DNA of 64,000 nucleotides from Yponomeuta sedellus. Taxonomy: Eukaryota > Arthropoda > Insecta > Lepidoptera > Yponomeutidae. Shown piece after piece: positions 9,889 to 21,486 of this stretch (position 1 is the first letter of the stretch; each line of letters begins with the position of its first letter). Where the stretch lies: positions 20,506,035-20,570,034 of the forward strand of contig OW203723.1 of NCBI GenBank assembly GCA_934045075.1, read 5' to 3'. Under the pieces are notes generated by a model. That model made no database searches, was not told where the DNA came from, and was given only the letters and a program-made list of their open reading frames with translations. Made by a program: the position numbers and the translations under genes.

Positions 9889-10539
9889 ACCGGTCGTTTA
9901 TTAAATACCTATGTCTAAACATGGGGCTGTGTATTTGTCACATTTGTACCATCAACCTGGATTGTGGTGGATCACCTTAATGTTTGTTTTAATTTCTCTG
10001 CAACACCCAGATGCACCCGAACAGTGTTCGCTCACAAAACAAATAGTTTTTAGAGATAAAGATTAAGAAGAAACAAAGCCCAAGGGGTAGGCCTAGCTAA
10101 TCTATCAATTTATCACGAGCTTGTACGTGGTGAATTGATAATATTATCAAGTAAAAATGTTTCAAGTGATGCACGGCATCTCTAGTCTATAGCTGATATT
10201 ACACCGAACGAAGAGGAATGGGTCCTGACCGAAAAAACAAACATCTTTCTCATACATAAAGGATGTTGATATAAGGCTTATTTTGTCTAACCTGACGTCA
10301 AAGATGGCCCAAAAGTATTTGAATTTGCCGTAGATGAGTAGGTTTTAACTTTTGAGCCCATTATGAGTTATTTTTCTATGCTTTGTAATGCAAAAGGAAT
10401 GATTTCATTCTGGCAATTCCTACTGTTAAGCCGGGAGATTAGTCGAACAAGTTCGCTATTTGATCAAAAGATGGCAGTGTTGAGTGAAACAAATTACAAA
10501 GTTGTAGTTTTTATTAGCAGTCAATAGATGGCAGTCGTC

Positions 10540-10715
10540 GTCAGGCTAACTAGTCCACTGCTGGACATAGCACTCCCCTAAAGAGCGCAACGTTGTGCAT
10601 ATCATAAGGGGTAATGCCCATAATCCCCACGCTGGGCATGCGGGTTGGGGATAGCAGTTCGGTGAAATTGTACTGCAGGAAGCGCTGCTACCCACCCCCC
10701 GGTTTGTGTCCCAGA
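10540..10715 (-). mobile_element. LINE 3' tail fragment
   Basis: GTCCACTGCTGGACATAG, AATCCCCACGCTGGGCATGC and CACCCCCCGGTTTGTG are shared with 13395-13620, which reads as a LINE tail on the minus strand. Confidence 0.65.
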
Positions 10716-10884
10716 TAGCAATAGCTGGCAGGTAATAAGAGGTAAAAACAATAATTTTAAATTATTATTTAGAAATATTTTTAAAAATATATTATCGGAT
10801 ACTTTGTAATATTTAATTTATTATTTTCAATAAAGTAGATAAAAAAATTAAACTTTGCATCTATGTAATGAGATGTAACGTGGT

Positions 10885-11262
10885 ACCTATACAGCGTCTA
10901 GTGGCATTTTCACGCACATTATAGGTGAAGGGACCACTCGGACGATGCAGTGCCTGGGACATTGTTTTTTTAGGTGTAGCTTTACCCAGCATCTATATCA
11001 TCGTGAAAGCTTATAGTCAGCTTAGCCCGTAGGAAAGACTAATCAATACGTGCGGAGCCAACCAAGCCGCGGGTTTCCTCACGATGTTTTCCTTCAGGTT
11101 AGCTCGTACTGCGTAGTTATTGCGACTGCAAATTCTTAAATATACGTACTTAACTTTGAAATTAAACAAAGTCATTGTGTACATTCCCGCACTGGTTATC
11201 GAAACTGGGTCTCTAGCTTGCGGGATCCATTGTTCTACCCACTGTGCTACCACCGCTCAAAG
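10885..11262 (-). mobile_element. Family C tRNA-like SINE copy
   Basis: Read on minus: GGTGGTAGCACAGTGGGTAG head, AAGCTAGAGACCC, then the body with GGTTTCCTCACGATGTTTTC (plus strand) and the GCGTCTAGTGGCATTTTCAC end. Confidence 0.8.
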
Positions 11263-11415
11263 TAAATTAGCTAAGACAACAGTTACTCTAAGTCACGTCA
11301 AAAATTTCTTCAAAATTGTAGCAGAATTTTCTTTGAAACTTTTCCTATGCACGTAATGGAAGTATCATGTAGCATAGACGACGTAGTAATAACGTTTACC
11401 TGTTTACCTGTCAAG

Positions 11416-11760
11416 TCTAAACTACTTACAGCACTCCCCTCTTTGAAAAAACTATTTCGCTACAGTACAATAAATTGACATAGACGACCACCTCAAATTG
11501 AATGCAGGAGCCACGCCGACGTTGATTTCCTTCGTTTTCACTCCATTTAGCTCTGCGCTCTTCAGCTTCATAAGATAAAAGGGGTTGAATAGAGACAAAA
11601 AAGTGCCTAAAAGTGCCTAGAAGACACAGTAATTCGATTTTACACAAGTTCTGAAACGAACTGGAACAGATTCTCGCCCATGCGAATTGAAAGCGTAGAC
11701 GCAAAATTTTTGAAGGATTTGACAATTTGACATTTGTCGCATAAAAACTACGAGTAAGTT
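11416..11760 (-). other. Unassigned segment with a 99-codon minus open frame
   Basis: The open frame at 11426-11725 (minus) shows no motif, splice context or recognised domain. A divergent repeat seems more likely than a gene. Confidence 0.3.
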
Positions 11761-11794
11761 ATGATAACTCGACAGTCATTAGACATTTATATTG

Positions 11795-11845
11795 TCATTA
11801 TACTATTTTTATTTTTAATGCACTAACAGGCCTAACCTGTGCCAC
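11795..11845 (-). mobile_element. Family A left tail fragment
   Basis: TATACTATTTTTATTTTTAA then TGCACTAACAGG, the outer family A terminus. Confidence 0.7.
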
Positions 11846-12389
11846 AGCAGTGGGGAGATGCAAAGGGTTGATATAATAAAAATCAGTCCGTGTCGAAAAG
11901 TAAGACTGATAAAAATTGTTATAAAAAGAAGCTCTAGCGCCTTAATTGCCAGACTTCCGGGATGCAAGTCGCATAGGGCGTCTATAAAACGTCTGCACTT
12001 AGTCTTTAGCAGGACTTCTAGGTCTTTTCATCCCAGCCCAATATTACCTGCAGAATAACATTTTTGTCTTCAAACTTTTTCTTTTTCAAACTACATTGCA
12101 TCCTCATCAAAGTCAAATAATCCACAAGTGGCTTCGAAATCGTGTTACACGTTCGTATGTCAAGAGATTGTAACATTAGCGTCAGTCAAGTCAATTACCC
12201 TATTATTAGGCAGGTACCTACCTACTCTACCTACGTTGGATGTCAGATTTATCATCAAATTGGCTTTGGGAAATGTTATGCGTGGTAAGACTGGAGAAGG
12301 GGTTGGAGGTATATGATCGACAAATAATTTGAACACATTAATTTGACGTCACATGATGTCTCATATGTAGCGCTCGTACCCCTGCCTGA

Positions 12390-12545
12390 GTGATCTTAAA
12401 CGATCACGAAGGAAGCCACATAGGCCGCGTCCAGTGCATGGACCGTCTATGACTAACGCCAGTGGTATTTTTCCGAGCAATTCCGTGCTTCGCAAGGCAC
12501 GTTAAGCAGTTGGTGCCGGCTACCATAAAAGGCACACATACATAA
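12390..12545 (+). mobile_element. Family B fragment
   Basis: GGACCGTCTATGACTAACGC, GTGGTATTTTTCCGAGC and GTGCTTCGCAAGGCACGTTA then GTTGGTGCCGGC. Confidence 0.75.
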
Positions 12546-12549
12546 AAGG

Positions 12550-12735
12550 CTTACATATCTAAGTTTTTCCGTATACAATTGGCGGTCTTATCGCAAAAAG
12601 CGATCTCTTCCAGACAACCTTGACACCTCACTGTTTGAGCCTTCTCCACGTCACCTGTTGGTTGGCTAGAATAAAATACTATTTAAGCCCGCCAATTGTA
12701 CAATCTTTACAGGTACAATAAAGAATTTAATAATA
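12550..12735 (+). mobile_element. Family E 3' module
   Basis: TTGGCGGTCTTATCGC, AGCGATCTCTTCCAGACAAC and GTACAATAAAGAATTTAATA fit the retroposon tail module. Confidence 0.5.
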
Positions 12736-13184
12736 ATAATAACCTTTGCTAGGTTTTTCTTTGTTTTAAGATGACGTAATAGGTACTTCTATTGCTATGC
12801 AGACTACTAAATTGAGGCAATCGTGATTAAATCATTCAATTGAAAAACTATGTAAGTATTAGACTCTAGGGCCAGCTACCAATTTTTAGTCACTAAAATG
12901 AGTCACTCTGTCCGTGCCTACTAAGATCATGAGAACGTGGCCTTAGGAAGTTTACCGAATCAATCTCCGCCCTAGTGACCCAATATCCCACATGTCACAT
13001 GAAGGATGAAGGTCGTACGTGCAAACGTTACATTCGATAGGATGCAGCTGGATGCCTCCATACAGATACGTGAGAAGAATACGCAAGTATTCACAAAGTT
13101 ACGGAGACGAGGATGGCTTGGTGAAGCTCTAAGGTGGTAATGATAATGGTATAGAGGTCAGGAATGTTAATTTGAACTCTGACT

Positions 13185-13385
13185 TATTATATTGTTTTTG
13201 TTGCACTAACCCGTGCTGAGGACAATTAAAAAAAAACTTATTTAGAGGCTAAATATTCCGCCGATGCCGGGACTCGAACCCGCGACATCTGGCTAACCGT
13301 ACCAGCGCTCTCCCAACTGAGCTAATGGGCAAGTGCCAGCATCAGCAAAATTTCGAACCTCTACAATATTCTCTGTATTATTTAC
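13185..13385 (-). mobile_element. Family A element
   Basis: Outer tail with GCACTAACCCGTGCTGAGGA, then reversed tRNA-like core (GGGACTCGAACCC, GCGCTCTCCCAACTGAGC) and the inner module (CAATATTCTCTGTATTA). Confidence 0.85.
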
Positions 13386-13394
13386 AGGCAGGGG

Positions 13395-13720
13395 CATCTT
13401 CGTCGTCGTAGTCGTCAGGCTATACTAGTCCACTGCTGGACATACTCGTAGCCCTCCCTTAAAGAGCGCCACGTTGTCCTATCATAGGGGGTAATGCCCA
13501 TAATCCCCACGCTGGGCATGCGGGTTTGTGATAGCAGTTCGGTGGAACTGTATTGCAGGGGGCGCTGCTGCCCACCCCCCGGTTTGTGTACGTTAGTCGC
13601 CTTTTACGACACCCGCGGGAAGAATTGGATTGGTGCTATTCTCTAGGCCGACACCGCACAGCAGGGACATCTGGCTCAAGTAATTTGCATCACTTGCATC
13701 CCCGAGTACCCACCTTGCAG
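13395..13720 (-). mobile_element. LINE 3' tail fragment
   Basis: On minus it has the phrase CCCGCGGGTGTCGTAAAAGG, common in lepidopteran LINE tails, and ends toward TCCAGCAGTGGACTAGT. No intact reading frame. Confidence 0.65.
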
Positions 13721-13741
13721 TTAGGTTTTACAACTTACTCT

Positions 13742-14045
13742 GGCTTATATTAAACTACCTGTGCCCCGCGGTGTTACCCGCGGTTTATCGATTTAATCAT
13801 GGGAATAAAATATTTTCCCGCAGTAAAAAGTTAATGTATTAATCCAGGGTGTCAGCTAACTCCATACTAAATTATATCGTCTGTACTCTTAGTTTAAGAA
13901 ATATCTGTGTAATTTCCTTTTTATGTACAGTAAAGTGTTCTCTATCTATTTATCTATATTAAAATCGCTCCAGCCGTTTAGACGTGAAGAAGTACAAACA
14001 TACAGACTCACAAACTTTCGCCTCTATAATATTAGTATGATATGA
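13742..14045 (+). mobile_element. RTE-like LINE 3' end with nested family E insertion
   Basis: GTGCCCCGCGGTGTTACCCG at the left and AAATCGCTCCAGCCGTTTAG, CTCTATAATATTAGTATGAT at the right. The pair recurs reversed at 21487-21705. A family E tail (about 13872-13965) with AAGTGTTCTCTATC interrupts it. Confidence 0.7.
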
Positions 14046-14324
14046 TTTTAATCCAGTTCACGGTCAAACTATGCCTATACCAATTTCTTCGTATTCCCCC
14101 TTGCGTTGTTTCTAGTGGATTGGAAGGATCAAAATAGAAAGGTATGTGCCCAACGAATACCGAGTGGGTATCGGGCACAATTGTATTGTTGGTCGAATGA
14201 GTATTTTATTAATAAAAAACTCAAAAGAATGCCATAAAGAACGGACTGATTTGGTCCAGTGGTATTGGCGTCCATGCAAAGGTTGGATATCCCCGACCGT
14301 GATATGGCAGGTAGTCAAGCGGAA

Positions 14325-14548
14325 TCATGGCGGTCCCCTCCTCCGGTACAACGATTTCCAAAAGCGACACATGAAGAGATGCAACATAGAGCCCTCCCGC
14401 TGGGAACGTTTGGCTGGACAGCGGCCAGAATGGCGCAGGATGGTGAACAGGCAAGTACGTGAGTTTGAGGTTCACCGTAAAGCTGACCTTGATACCAAAC
14501 GCGACCAGTTAAAGGCTCACCCACCTGCTGCCATACCATTTAACTAGC
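14325..14548 (+). pseudogene. C-terminal fragment of a LINE reverse transcriptase ORF
   Basis: The frame reads GGPLLRYNDFQKRHMKRCNI, then EPSRWERLAGQRPEWRRMV and on to a stop at 14545-14547. PLLRY..F.KR.MK...I.P..WE.LA..R..WR is a recurrent ending of insect non-LTR retrotransposon polyproteins. The upstream reverse transcriptase domain is absent. Confidence 0.8.
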
Positions 14549-14629
14549 CCTCAGTGTGCACGGAGTTTTGCCGCGAAGATAGGCTATATAAGCCATCTTC
14601 GAGCGCACCAACGCCATATCTCTGATTAG

Positions 14630-14900
14630 GGGTCAAAGTGGTCGCCATGGCCGAATTCGGTCGGAGCAATCATCATCACCATGGCAGGTAGTGGAGAGGT
14701 AAAACCTCAATCGGGAGGCCGTAGGTTCGAATCCCGACACCACGTGAGCCCACCGCGGATTGGCAATTTCAAGCGCTGAGGATGTGGACACCTCAAACTC
14801 TCAGGGTTTCTCACGACATTTCCCTGCACAGAGGTGTTGCTACTATGACTTCGTCTCTCGGGTATATTGGTCCAACTGGCCGCTCTGTACACTGTATTTA
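14630..14900 (+). mobile_element. tRNA-like SINE with family C-type body
   Basis: GGCAGGTAGTGGAGAGG, box B GTAGGTTCGAATCCC, then GCAATTTCAAGCGCTGAGGA and GGTTTCTCACGACATTTCCC. Confidence 0.65.
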
Positions 14901-15049
14901 TGAAAAAAAGTGGAGGTTTCTACCTCGTCCCATATATCATTTTCATACTTGTTGAACACGCAATGTAGGTAAGGTCATTGCCATGTTTCATGACTCTGAA
15001 ATATTACAACTTGCTGGTTTGTTCTAATTTATTTATTTAAAAAGTTGCT

Positions 15050-15165
15050 ACACACCACTCGCTAACGTGAAGGAAAACATCGCGAGGAAACCTGAGTGTT
15101 TGAGGTGTTCAAATACCTCGGCGCTTGAAATTGCCAATCCGTGAAGACCACGCGCGGTAATAACA
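15050..15165 (-). mobile_element. Family C body fragment
   Basis: CTCGCTAACGTGAAGGAAAA, CATCGCGAGGAAACC and ACCTCGGCGCTTGAAATTGC. Confidence 0.65.
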
Positions 15166-15179
15166 CACATAAACACACA

Positions 15180-15492
15180 CAGGCTAAAAATTCCACCCAT
15201 GCCGGGATTCAAACTATCCGTGCCAGCGCTCTTTCCAACTGAGCTAACGGGCGACTCACCGGCATCAGTGAAATTTCGAACCTCTTTACACTATTCTCTG
15301 TATTACGTACAGGCAGCGATATCTGGCTTAAGTAAATTGCATCACTTACAGCCCCGACTACCTAATTTGCAGTTAGGTTTTTACATCGGAATGATATCGC
15401 TGTACCCACATGATTATCTAAATTAGCCTCTAAATAGGTTTTTAAAATTGTCCTTAGCACGGGTTAGTGCATTAAAAATAAAAATAGTATAA
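15180..15492 (-). mobile_element. Family A element, nearly full length
   Basis: AGGCTAAAAATTCCACCC, reversed tRNA-like core, inner module with TTCTCTGTATTACGTACAGG and TCGGAATGATATCGCTGTAC, then the opposite tail CCTCTAAATAGGTTTTTAAA through TAGTGCATTAAAAATAAAAA. The two ends are inverted with respect to each other. Confidence 0.9.
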
Positions 15493-15539
15493 AAATATTA
15501 AAATCAATATTTTATTTATCTATAAAAATTCAAAGTCCT

Positions 15540-15935
15540 GACTGACTCACTTAGTAAGGCCCAGTCCAAGCCGTTGGACCTAGGAAGCTGAAACTTTGCA
15601 CAGAGGATCTATATATAATGTAGGCAAGGAATAAGACCGGATTTTTTGAAATTCAACTCTTAAGGGGGCGAAAAGGGTTGCCAAAATTTGTATGGGAGAT
15701 AAAATTTGTTTTATTTTCTTGAAACTTAATATACTCTTCAACACAATTGATTGAGCACGTGTTTCACCGTTTTTCTAAATTTAACCATTTAAAGGATGTG
15801 AACGCGGTTGCAAAATTTTGTTCCTTGAATCATTTCCAAAATTGATTTATTTTTTTCTTAATTTGCGGATAATTGAATAGAACTAAAATCGTCTGCACCT
15901 TTTATTGAAGAATGCTGAATAACTATAGAAACTTG
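15540..15935. repeat. Probable dispersed repeat
   Basis: It has GCTGAAACTTTGCACAGAGG and TTAAGGGGGCGAAAAGGG, phrases I associate with insect repeats. No second copy here and no coding frame. Confidence 0.35.
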
Positions 15936-15937
15936 AA

Positions 15938-16295
15938 GCGCTCGTGGCCTAGGCGAACCGAGTGATTGGAATCAATCACTTGGTTAAGCAACAACAGGCG
16001 CGGTCAGGTACGGGATGGGTGAGAGTCCCGTGACTACCGCTAGTGGCATTTTTCCGAGCGCTTCCGTGCTTCGCAAGGCACGTAAAGCCGTTGGTGCCGG
16101 CTGTCATATAATGGCAGTCGTTAAGCCATGTCAGAGGCCTTATGGGCGGCTTGATAACATCTGACAGTAAGGTCCGCCACTGTCTTACAATCCTCCACCA
16201 ACCCGGACTTGGCCTCCGTGGTGGAGTATGGTCTAACCTTCCTGCGATGCAGTAAGAGACCCGTGCCCCAGCAATGGGTACATACAAGGGTTGAT
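15938..16295 (+). mobile_element. Family B element, near complete
   Basis: CTCGTGGCCTAGGCGAACCG, GATTGGAATCAATCACTTGG, GCTTCGCAAGGCACG, ATGTCAGAGGCCTTATGGGC, AATCCTCCACCAACCCGGAC, and CCGTGCCCCAGCAATGGG at the 3' end. Confidence 0.9.
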
Positions 16296-16299
16296 AACT

Positions 16300-16740
16300 T
16301 GAATAACTAAAGTCCACGGGGACGGAGTCGCGGGCAAAAGCTAGTAAACAATAATGATGGTCAATGTGTGTGCATGCTCGCAAGCACTTAATAAATAACC
16401 CACAGCGTCTTACCAACACGATTTTAACTGAATTCCTTCAGCCTCAACCCAAACGGTAGGGTGAGGTAAAGTGTACAATTTATGCCCACATTGCGTGAGA
16501 GCCGACTATTTTAGCTGTGAAAACATCTGTCATAGCCAGTAACGGGCAGGTCACTGGGTTAACTACTCAATTGTCGAGGACGTTTGACATTTACCGAGGT
16601 ACCTACCGGTGTAGTTATAAATAGGTGCAAAGTAGCTTTTTTATTTTGTTGCGTGGGAATGGCAATGTTTCTTTCAGGAGCATGAAGGGGTGCGTTTTTA
16701 TAAAAAAATAAGTCGTTATCCGTATGATTAGACCTGGGTT
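16300..16740. other. No gene recognised
   Basis: Mostly unique sequence without motifs I can assign. Confidence 0.4.
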
Positions 16741-16744
16741 AGAC

Positions 16745-16885
16745 TAAGCCTGTGAAGTGAAGTTTTATCCTTACTTAATATTATAAGCCAAGAACGTTTT
16801 ATCCTTGTTATAAACGCAAAAGTTGTAAGTATGGATGTCTGTTACTCTTTCACGTATAAACTGCTGAATGGATTTTAATGAAAAT
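16745..16885 (-). mobile_element. RTE-like 3' end fragment, degenerate
   Basis: TCCTTACTTAATATTATAAG, then CGCAAAAGTTGTAAGTATGG and CTGCTGAATGGATTTTAATG, matching the reversed form seen at 21487. Confidence 0.5.
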
Positions 16886-17089
16886 TTACAATAATACATC
16901 AGAATAACACAGGCTACAATTCATAAAGATATTGGAATGGTCCAAAATATGACGATAAGTGTCCATTAAGTAGGAAAAAATTACCCAATAATCCTGCGCA
17001 GACATAGTCGTGGCCACTAGTTGGTTAATATTAATAATAACTCCCACACAACACAATCTTTTGTCTCGGACCCAAGCTAGGATAGCCCG

Positions 17090-17460
17090 TTCTAGGACAA
17101 GGACATTGCAAACACCCAGACTGAGGCTATTTGTACAAATGCCCATATTTTTTTTATAATTCGTAAGGATTGATTAGTCTATTATGATAACCTGCAATGA
17201 TAACCATATGACGAAGACCCTCTGAGCTCGTCTCAACAAATCATTAAATTGTTACCCTGAGAGGGTTTATCAACAAGTTATTCGAGGCAATCAAGCGTCC
17301 TATACAAACAGATCTTACTTGTCCGTCGAATTCTGGACACTTGCCGCTCCCGATTCAGTTCCATTTGCGAATCACTGTCGTTGTTGCTGTCCTTTTTTGT
17401 TCTGCGATTTGAAACAAGTTGGCAAAATGTTACATCTTGTAATGTTTTTCTCCGGAGTAC
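17090..17460. other. No gene recognised
   Basis: CACCCAGACTGAGGCTATTT is shared with 8306-8330, a minor repeat. An open frame at 17319-17513 is cysteine-rich but runs into a LINE tail and has no domain. Confidence 0.4.
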
Positions 17461-17474
17461 CTGAAACCGGCGTG

Positions 17475-17560
17475 CGTGCTGTGAAGGTGATATGTCAGGA
17501 TCGTGGCAAGTGACAGTCCCTGGTCTCTGCCTACCCCTCTGGGATACAGGCGTGAGGTTA
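17475..17560 (+). mobile_element. LINE 3' tail fragment
   Basis: GTGACAGTCCCTGGTCTCTG and CTGGGATACAGGCGTGAGG, the same ending as at 7640-7690 and 51520-51560. Confidence 0.7.
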
Positions 17561-18720
17561 TGATATGTTTTTCGCGTATGTGAATAGATATATCTTCTTA
17601 ATTTTCCGGAACCGCATCTTTAATTTGAATTTAAGATAAAGAAACGTTTCAAAATTTGTAACATATTTACGCCATTTTTGTTAAATGTTTAGTTTGGTAT
17701 TATTTTTAAACTCAAAATCCACTAAACAAATACTTAAGTTTGAATTTGGGCTCAACAATTATAAAGGACTAAATGAAAAGAAAAAAACTAAAAGATGTCA
17801 TCCTTACGGATAGTACTTTTACATGTTATTTCTTATGTAATATCCTATTTATTTTCTTGTACAAAAAATTATAATAAACTACGTTTTTTTCTATTCTAAT
17901 GAAGTCTGTAAGACATTTTTTATGTTCCAAGTTAGTTAGATGTAAGTTAGATGACGCTCATTTGTTTTAGAATTTGTACATATGAGTGAAAAAAAAAATA
18001 TCACCCAAACTTCTCTACACCATTTTTTTGTATATTTCTGTCAATCATTTTCAAAATTTAAAATTATGTCACCCATTTTTGAGATTTCCTTGACTTTTTT
18101 ACGACCTTAACTCTGTTTTATTTATAATGAACAGAAAAAAACGGTAAAAAAACAGAATAAGCAGGTAAATGATGTTTTATGTAGTCCGGTCTAGTTGAAA
18201 TGTGCTTATACTGCTTGGCATTAGGTACCAATAGTGTCATTAATTAGTAAATAATAATTATGATGCCGTAACTGCATCGGCATTATGTTGGTCATTGGTC
18301 ATTGGGTTGGTCATCGTTGGTGCCAGCCAACGGGAATCCCAATAAAGATTTGAATCAGGGTTTTTGCCGCATTCGAATTATGAACGCAACTTGGTTTCCG
18401 GTCCACGGCGCAATATGGAGCGTGTGCTCGACCGGAAGGGATCGCTCGGCAAACGCCCCAGTATTGTTGGGCTGTTTATTTTTGCGAGCCGAATTTCACT
18501 TTCACGGGTTGCTGATGATGATAATAATTACACCCAATGACCTGAGAGTTTGATTAATATTCTGTTTGAATCTCCGGTTTTTGGAGTTGTTTATTTTTTG
18601 GATATTGCAATATTTTTTCGCAGTTTATATTTTAGAGTGTAGTGCTACATAGAGCAAAGTGACAAGTCTGGTATGGTATAAACCGGTTCGTCTGTTCTTT
18701 CGGGCCGAAAATTAATAACA
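17560..18720. other. AT-rich stretch, no gene recognised
   Basis: The block 18290-18560 is GC-richer and unique. Its 83-codon open frame has no domain and no convincing splice sites. Confidence 0.4.
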
Positions 18721-18766
18721 AAAGGTTTGACTCAAAATCGTGTACGTGAAAGCAAAACAAAAGAGA

Positions 18767-18839
18767 TGTTTCCGCCCGGGATCGAACCGGGGGCCTTCTG
18801 CGTGTTAGGCAGATGTGATAACCGCTACACCACGGAAAC
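18767..18839 (-). tRNA. tRNA-Val: tRNA-Val (anticodon AAC)
   Basis: 73 bases read on minus, starting GTTTCCGTGGTGTAGCGG and ending CCCGGGCGGAAAC plus an A discriminator. It has a 7-bp acceptor stem, box A TGGTGTAGCGGTTA, anticodon loop CTAACAC with AAC, and box B GGTTCGATCC. There is no intron. A short T run follows on the minus strand (TCTCTTTTG), a Pol III terminator. It lies outside the SINE copies and all stems are intact, unlike the tRNA-like SINE heads here, so it should be functional. Confidence 0.97.
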
Positions 18840-19169
18840 GTTATAGAACATGGCGAACTTTTGAATTACGTTCTACATCTCTTTAATGAAATATAAAAAT
18901 ATATGTTGTGTGTGGTTGTGTATAAAAAGGAGCATCCTCGTACATAATTATGTTTTGTAAGAGCAACTGGGGAAAGTAAAATAAAATCAATATTTTCTGT
19001 ATTGATCCCTGTGGTATAACGGATTAATTTATGTTGATAAGGAGAATTTATTTACGTACATAGGTAATTTTATTTATTTTATTAATTATAGTTATTTTCT
19101 TCCTTTAGTCGTCAGTTTCCACACAACATTTTCTTTCACCGTAAGCTATAGTATTGCTACTACAACTTC

Positions 19170-19350
19170 AGAAATGTACATAAATTGAAGTACCTAACGA
19201 CTTTGATTAATCGGTAGGTACTTCAGACCAATGGGTCCGAGGTATTTACATACCAGCGCTTGATATTGCTAATCCGCGGTGGGCACGCCTGGTAAATAAG
19301 CCCACACTCTCTCGGTCTCTAAGCGAAGGCGCGGGACTTGCACTGGGACC
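19170..19350 (-). mobile_element. Family C body fragment
   Basis: ACAACTTCAGAAATGTACAT, then GCGCTTGATATTGCTAATCC, GTGGGCACGC and CCCACACTCTCTCGGTC, the order in other family C bodies. Confidence 0.6.
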
Positions 19351-19367
19351 GGACGTATTAAAGCTAC

Positions 19368-19500
19368 TTAGATAGATATATAGAATATTCTTTATTGCAT
19401 GTACACCAGGAATTGCAAAAGAGACTTAATTAAAAAATAATATAACTAGTACAGTACAAGCGGCGGCCTTATTATTAAAAAAAATCTTCCAGAAAACCAT
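19368..19500 (-). mobile_element. Family E 3' module
   Basis: AGATAGATATATAGAATATTC then TTTATTGCATGTACA on plus: the reverse complement of the AATAAAG plus TATC tail. Confidence 0.5.
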
Positions 19501-20380
19501 TGATGGGAAAAAAAGAAACTACTTAAAGCAATGTAGTCAGAAGGTAGTCAATGTAGTCAATTTTTTCAGAAGGCAAAAATTCTTTTCAAAGCAAAATTAT
19601 TCGTACCCTGAAGAACATGTAATTACATTTGTTATCGACTCAGTTTTCATGCATTACTTTGTCTAAGATAGACGATAGATAGACGTGTTATAGATAGGTT
19701 ATTTTAGTTCCTTTTCTTTCTTTCTTTGTTCTCTTTTTGTATTTTCCGTACTACAAGCAGCAATACTGTATTTAAGTAAGCTGAGGATAATGTCGTGGGT
19801 GATATATTTACTATCACTTTTGTAATTACCTACACATAGTATATCACTGTTTGTTTTCCCAAAGAAAATTAAATAAAATAAAACAATGTAGTATGTACCT
19901 ATGTGAACAAGTCGATAGAATAGTATTAAGAGATAAGGGGTTTTGTTGACAACCTTATCTTTCCTCGTACCTATCTCTAAAACAAAAAAGAAATACCGAA
20001 ATGTTTGGCACGATAAATCGTCAACAGTAAAGTTAACGACCACACACGAGAAAACTTTTTGAGGACTCTTTGGTCGGGAACTAAAACAACGGGCCCAATA
20101 TTTTTACTAAGCGATAGTCATAAATAACAAAGACAAAAAGTTTTATAGGAACAAAAAACCCGTCTGCTATGAAGTTTTAAGAAGCACCGAAATTATATCG
20201 TTGGTAAATTTTCAGCAAGCCTTTTTCAATCTTTGAGGTATCCAAGTTAGTTTGTCCCGCTTACTAAGGATTTAAAGTCAACGGACTCATTAAATTTTTA
20301 GCAGAATGTTTTTTAAAATTTTTGAGCTTGAGTTATGCAATAACAGGCACGGTCAGGTGCTGGATGGGTGACCGTCTATC
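19500..20380. other. No gene recognised
   Basis: AT-rich. A minus open frame at 19699-20043 (114 codons) is Lys/Tyr/Ile-rich and lacks any known motif; base composition alone could give it. Confidence 0.35.
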
Positions 20381-20384
20381 TATC

Positions 20385-20525
20385 TATTATCAGCCCACAT
20401 CAACCCACTGCTGGGCATAGGCTTCCTTTTTATTGCGCCATTCCTCTCGGTCCTGTGCTAATCTGATCCATCTCTGACCCGTAACCCTCACGATGTCATT
20501 TGACCATCGTGTCGGTGGTCAGACG
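20385..20525 (-). mobile_element. LINE 3' tail fragment
   Basis: CAACCCACTGCTGGGCATAG and GCGCCATTCCTCTCGGTCCT on plus; read on minus these are the WR..W-type end of a LINE ORF and its TCCAGCAGTGGG tail. Confidence 0.65.
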
Positions 20526-20529
20526 ACAA

Positions 20530-21480
20530 ATAAAATAAACTAGTTAAATAATTTTTTTTTTTTTTTATAGTTTGGATCGATCGTTACCGATGAAAATCTA
20601 CAGATTGCGTAAATAGTACCTCTTGTCAGATTATGCTGATATTACAAGTTTCCTATGGCTTGGCTCAACGTAGGTAATAGGCGCTCATAATTTAATAGGC
20701 ACAACCCTTTGAAACGGGATACCCTATGAGGCACACCCGTGAAAACAAACTGGGATACGGCGCCTAATTCGGTTAGGGAAGGTACATTTTAACGTGATTT
20801 TGCCCAAAAAACCTTTGAACCTGTCGACAATTCGCAAACCTCAGTCATAACTGTCGGTTTGGATACGAATGAAAGAGAAGAAACACTGAAATTTACTAAA
20901 ATTAAGCGCCAATGAAAGCAGCGACTTGACAGCCAGTGGCAATTTCCGCGCTCATAAAAATACTTATCTTCAATATTTATATCTTCAATTTTATATATTT
21001 ATTAAATATTAAATATTTTATATATTCAATATTTTATATTTTCACTTTCACTTTTCAATTTCATATTGAAGCAAAGCAAGCAGCTTGTATACATAAGCAG
21101 GTACTTTACAATAATAATTTTTTGGCGCTAAAACGTCAGAATTTGACAATTAGAGTGCGGAAAGTCACGACATTTGCTCAGCTTGCGTCGTCATAGTACC
21201 AATGAATGAATGGCTACCGATACTTTTTGACAAATCTACAGCCTTGGCAGTCAGGTTCCACCCACCACGTCGGCAACATCGAAAACGAAAATAATATAAT
21301 TATACACAGGCTTTTAGGCGGCCGTCCCCTCTACTAATGCTATTACTAGCAGTGGGAAACGGGCCTAACAAGTCCTGGCACTGTGCAGTTTTATTAAATC
21401 TTTGCGCAAAATAGGCTCAGAGAGAAAGATGGGTCGAGTAAAATTTTACTCGTATTTTTAGTTCCGTGGAGTAGACTGTA
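20530..21480. other. AT-rich, no gene recognised
   Basis: The open frame at 20936-21196 is mainly Phe/Ile/Tyr from AT-rich repeats (ATATTTTATA), not coding-like. Confidence 0.4.
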
Positions 21481-21486
21481 AGGAAT

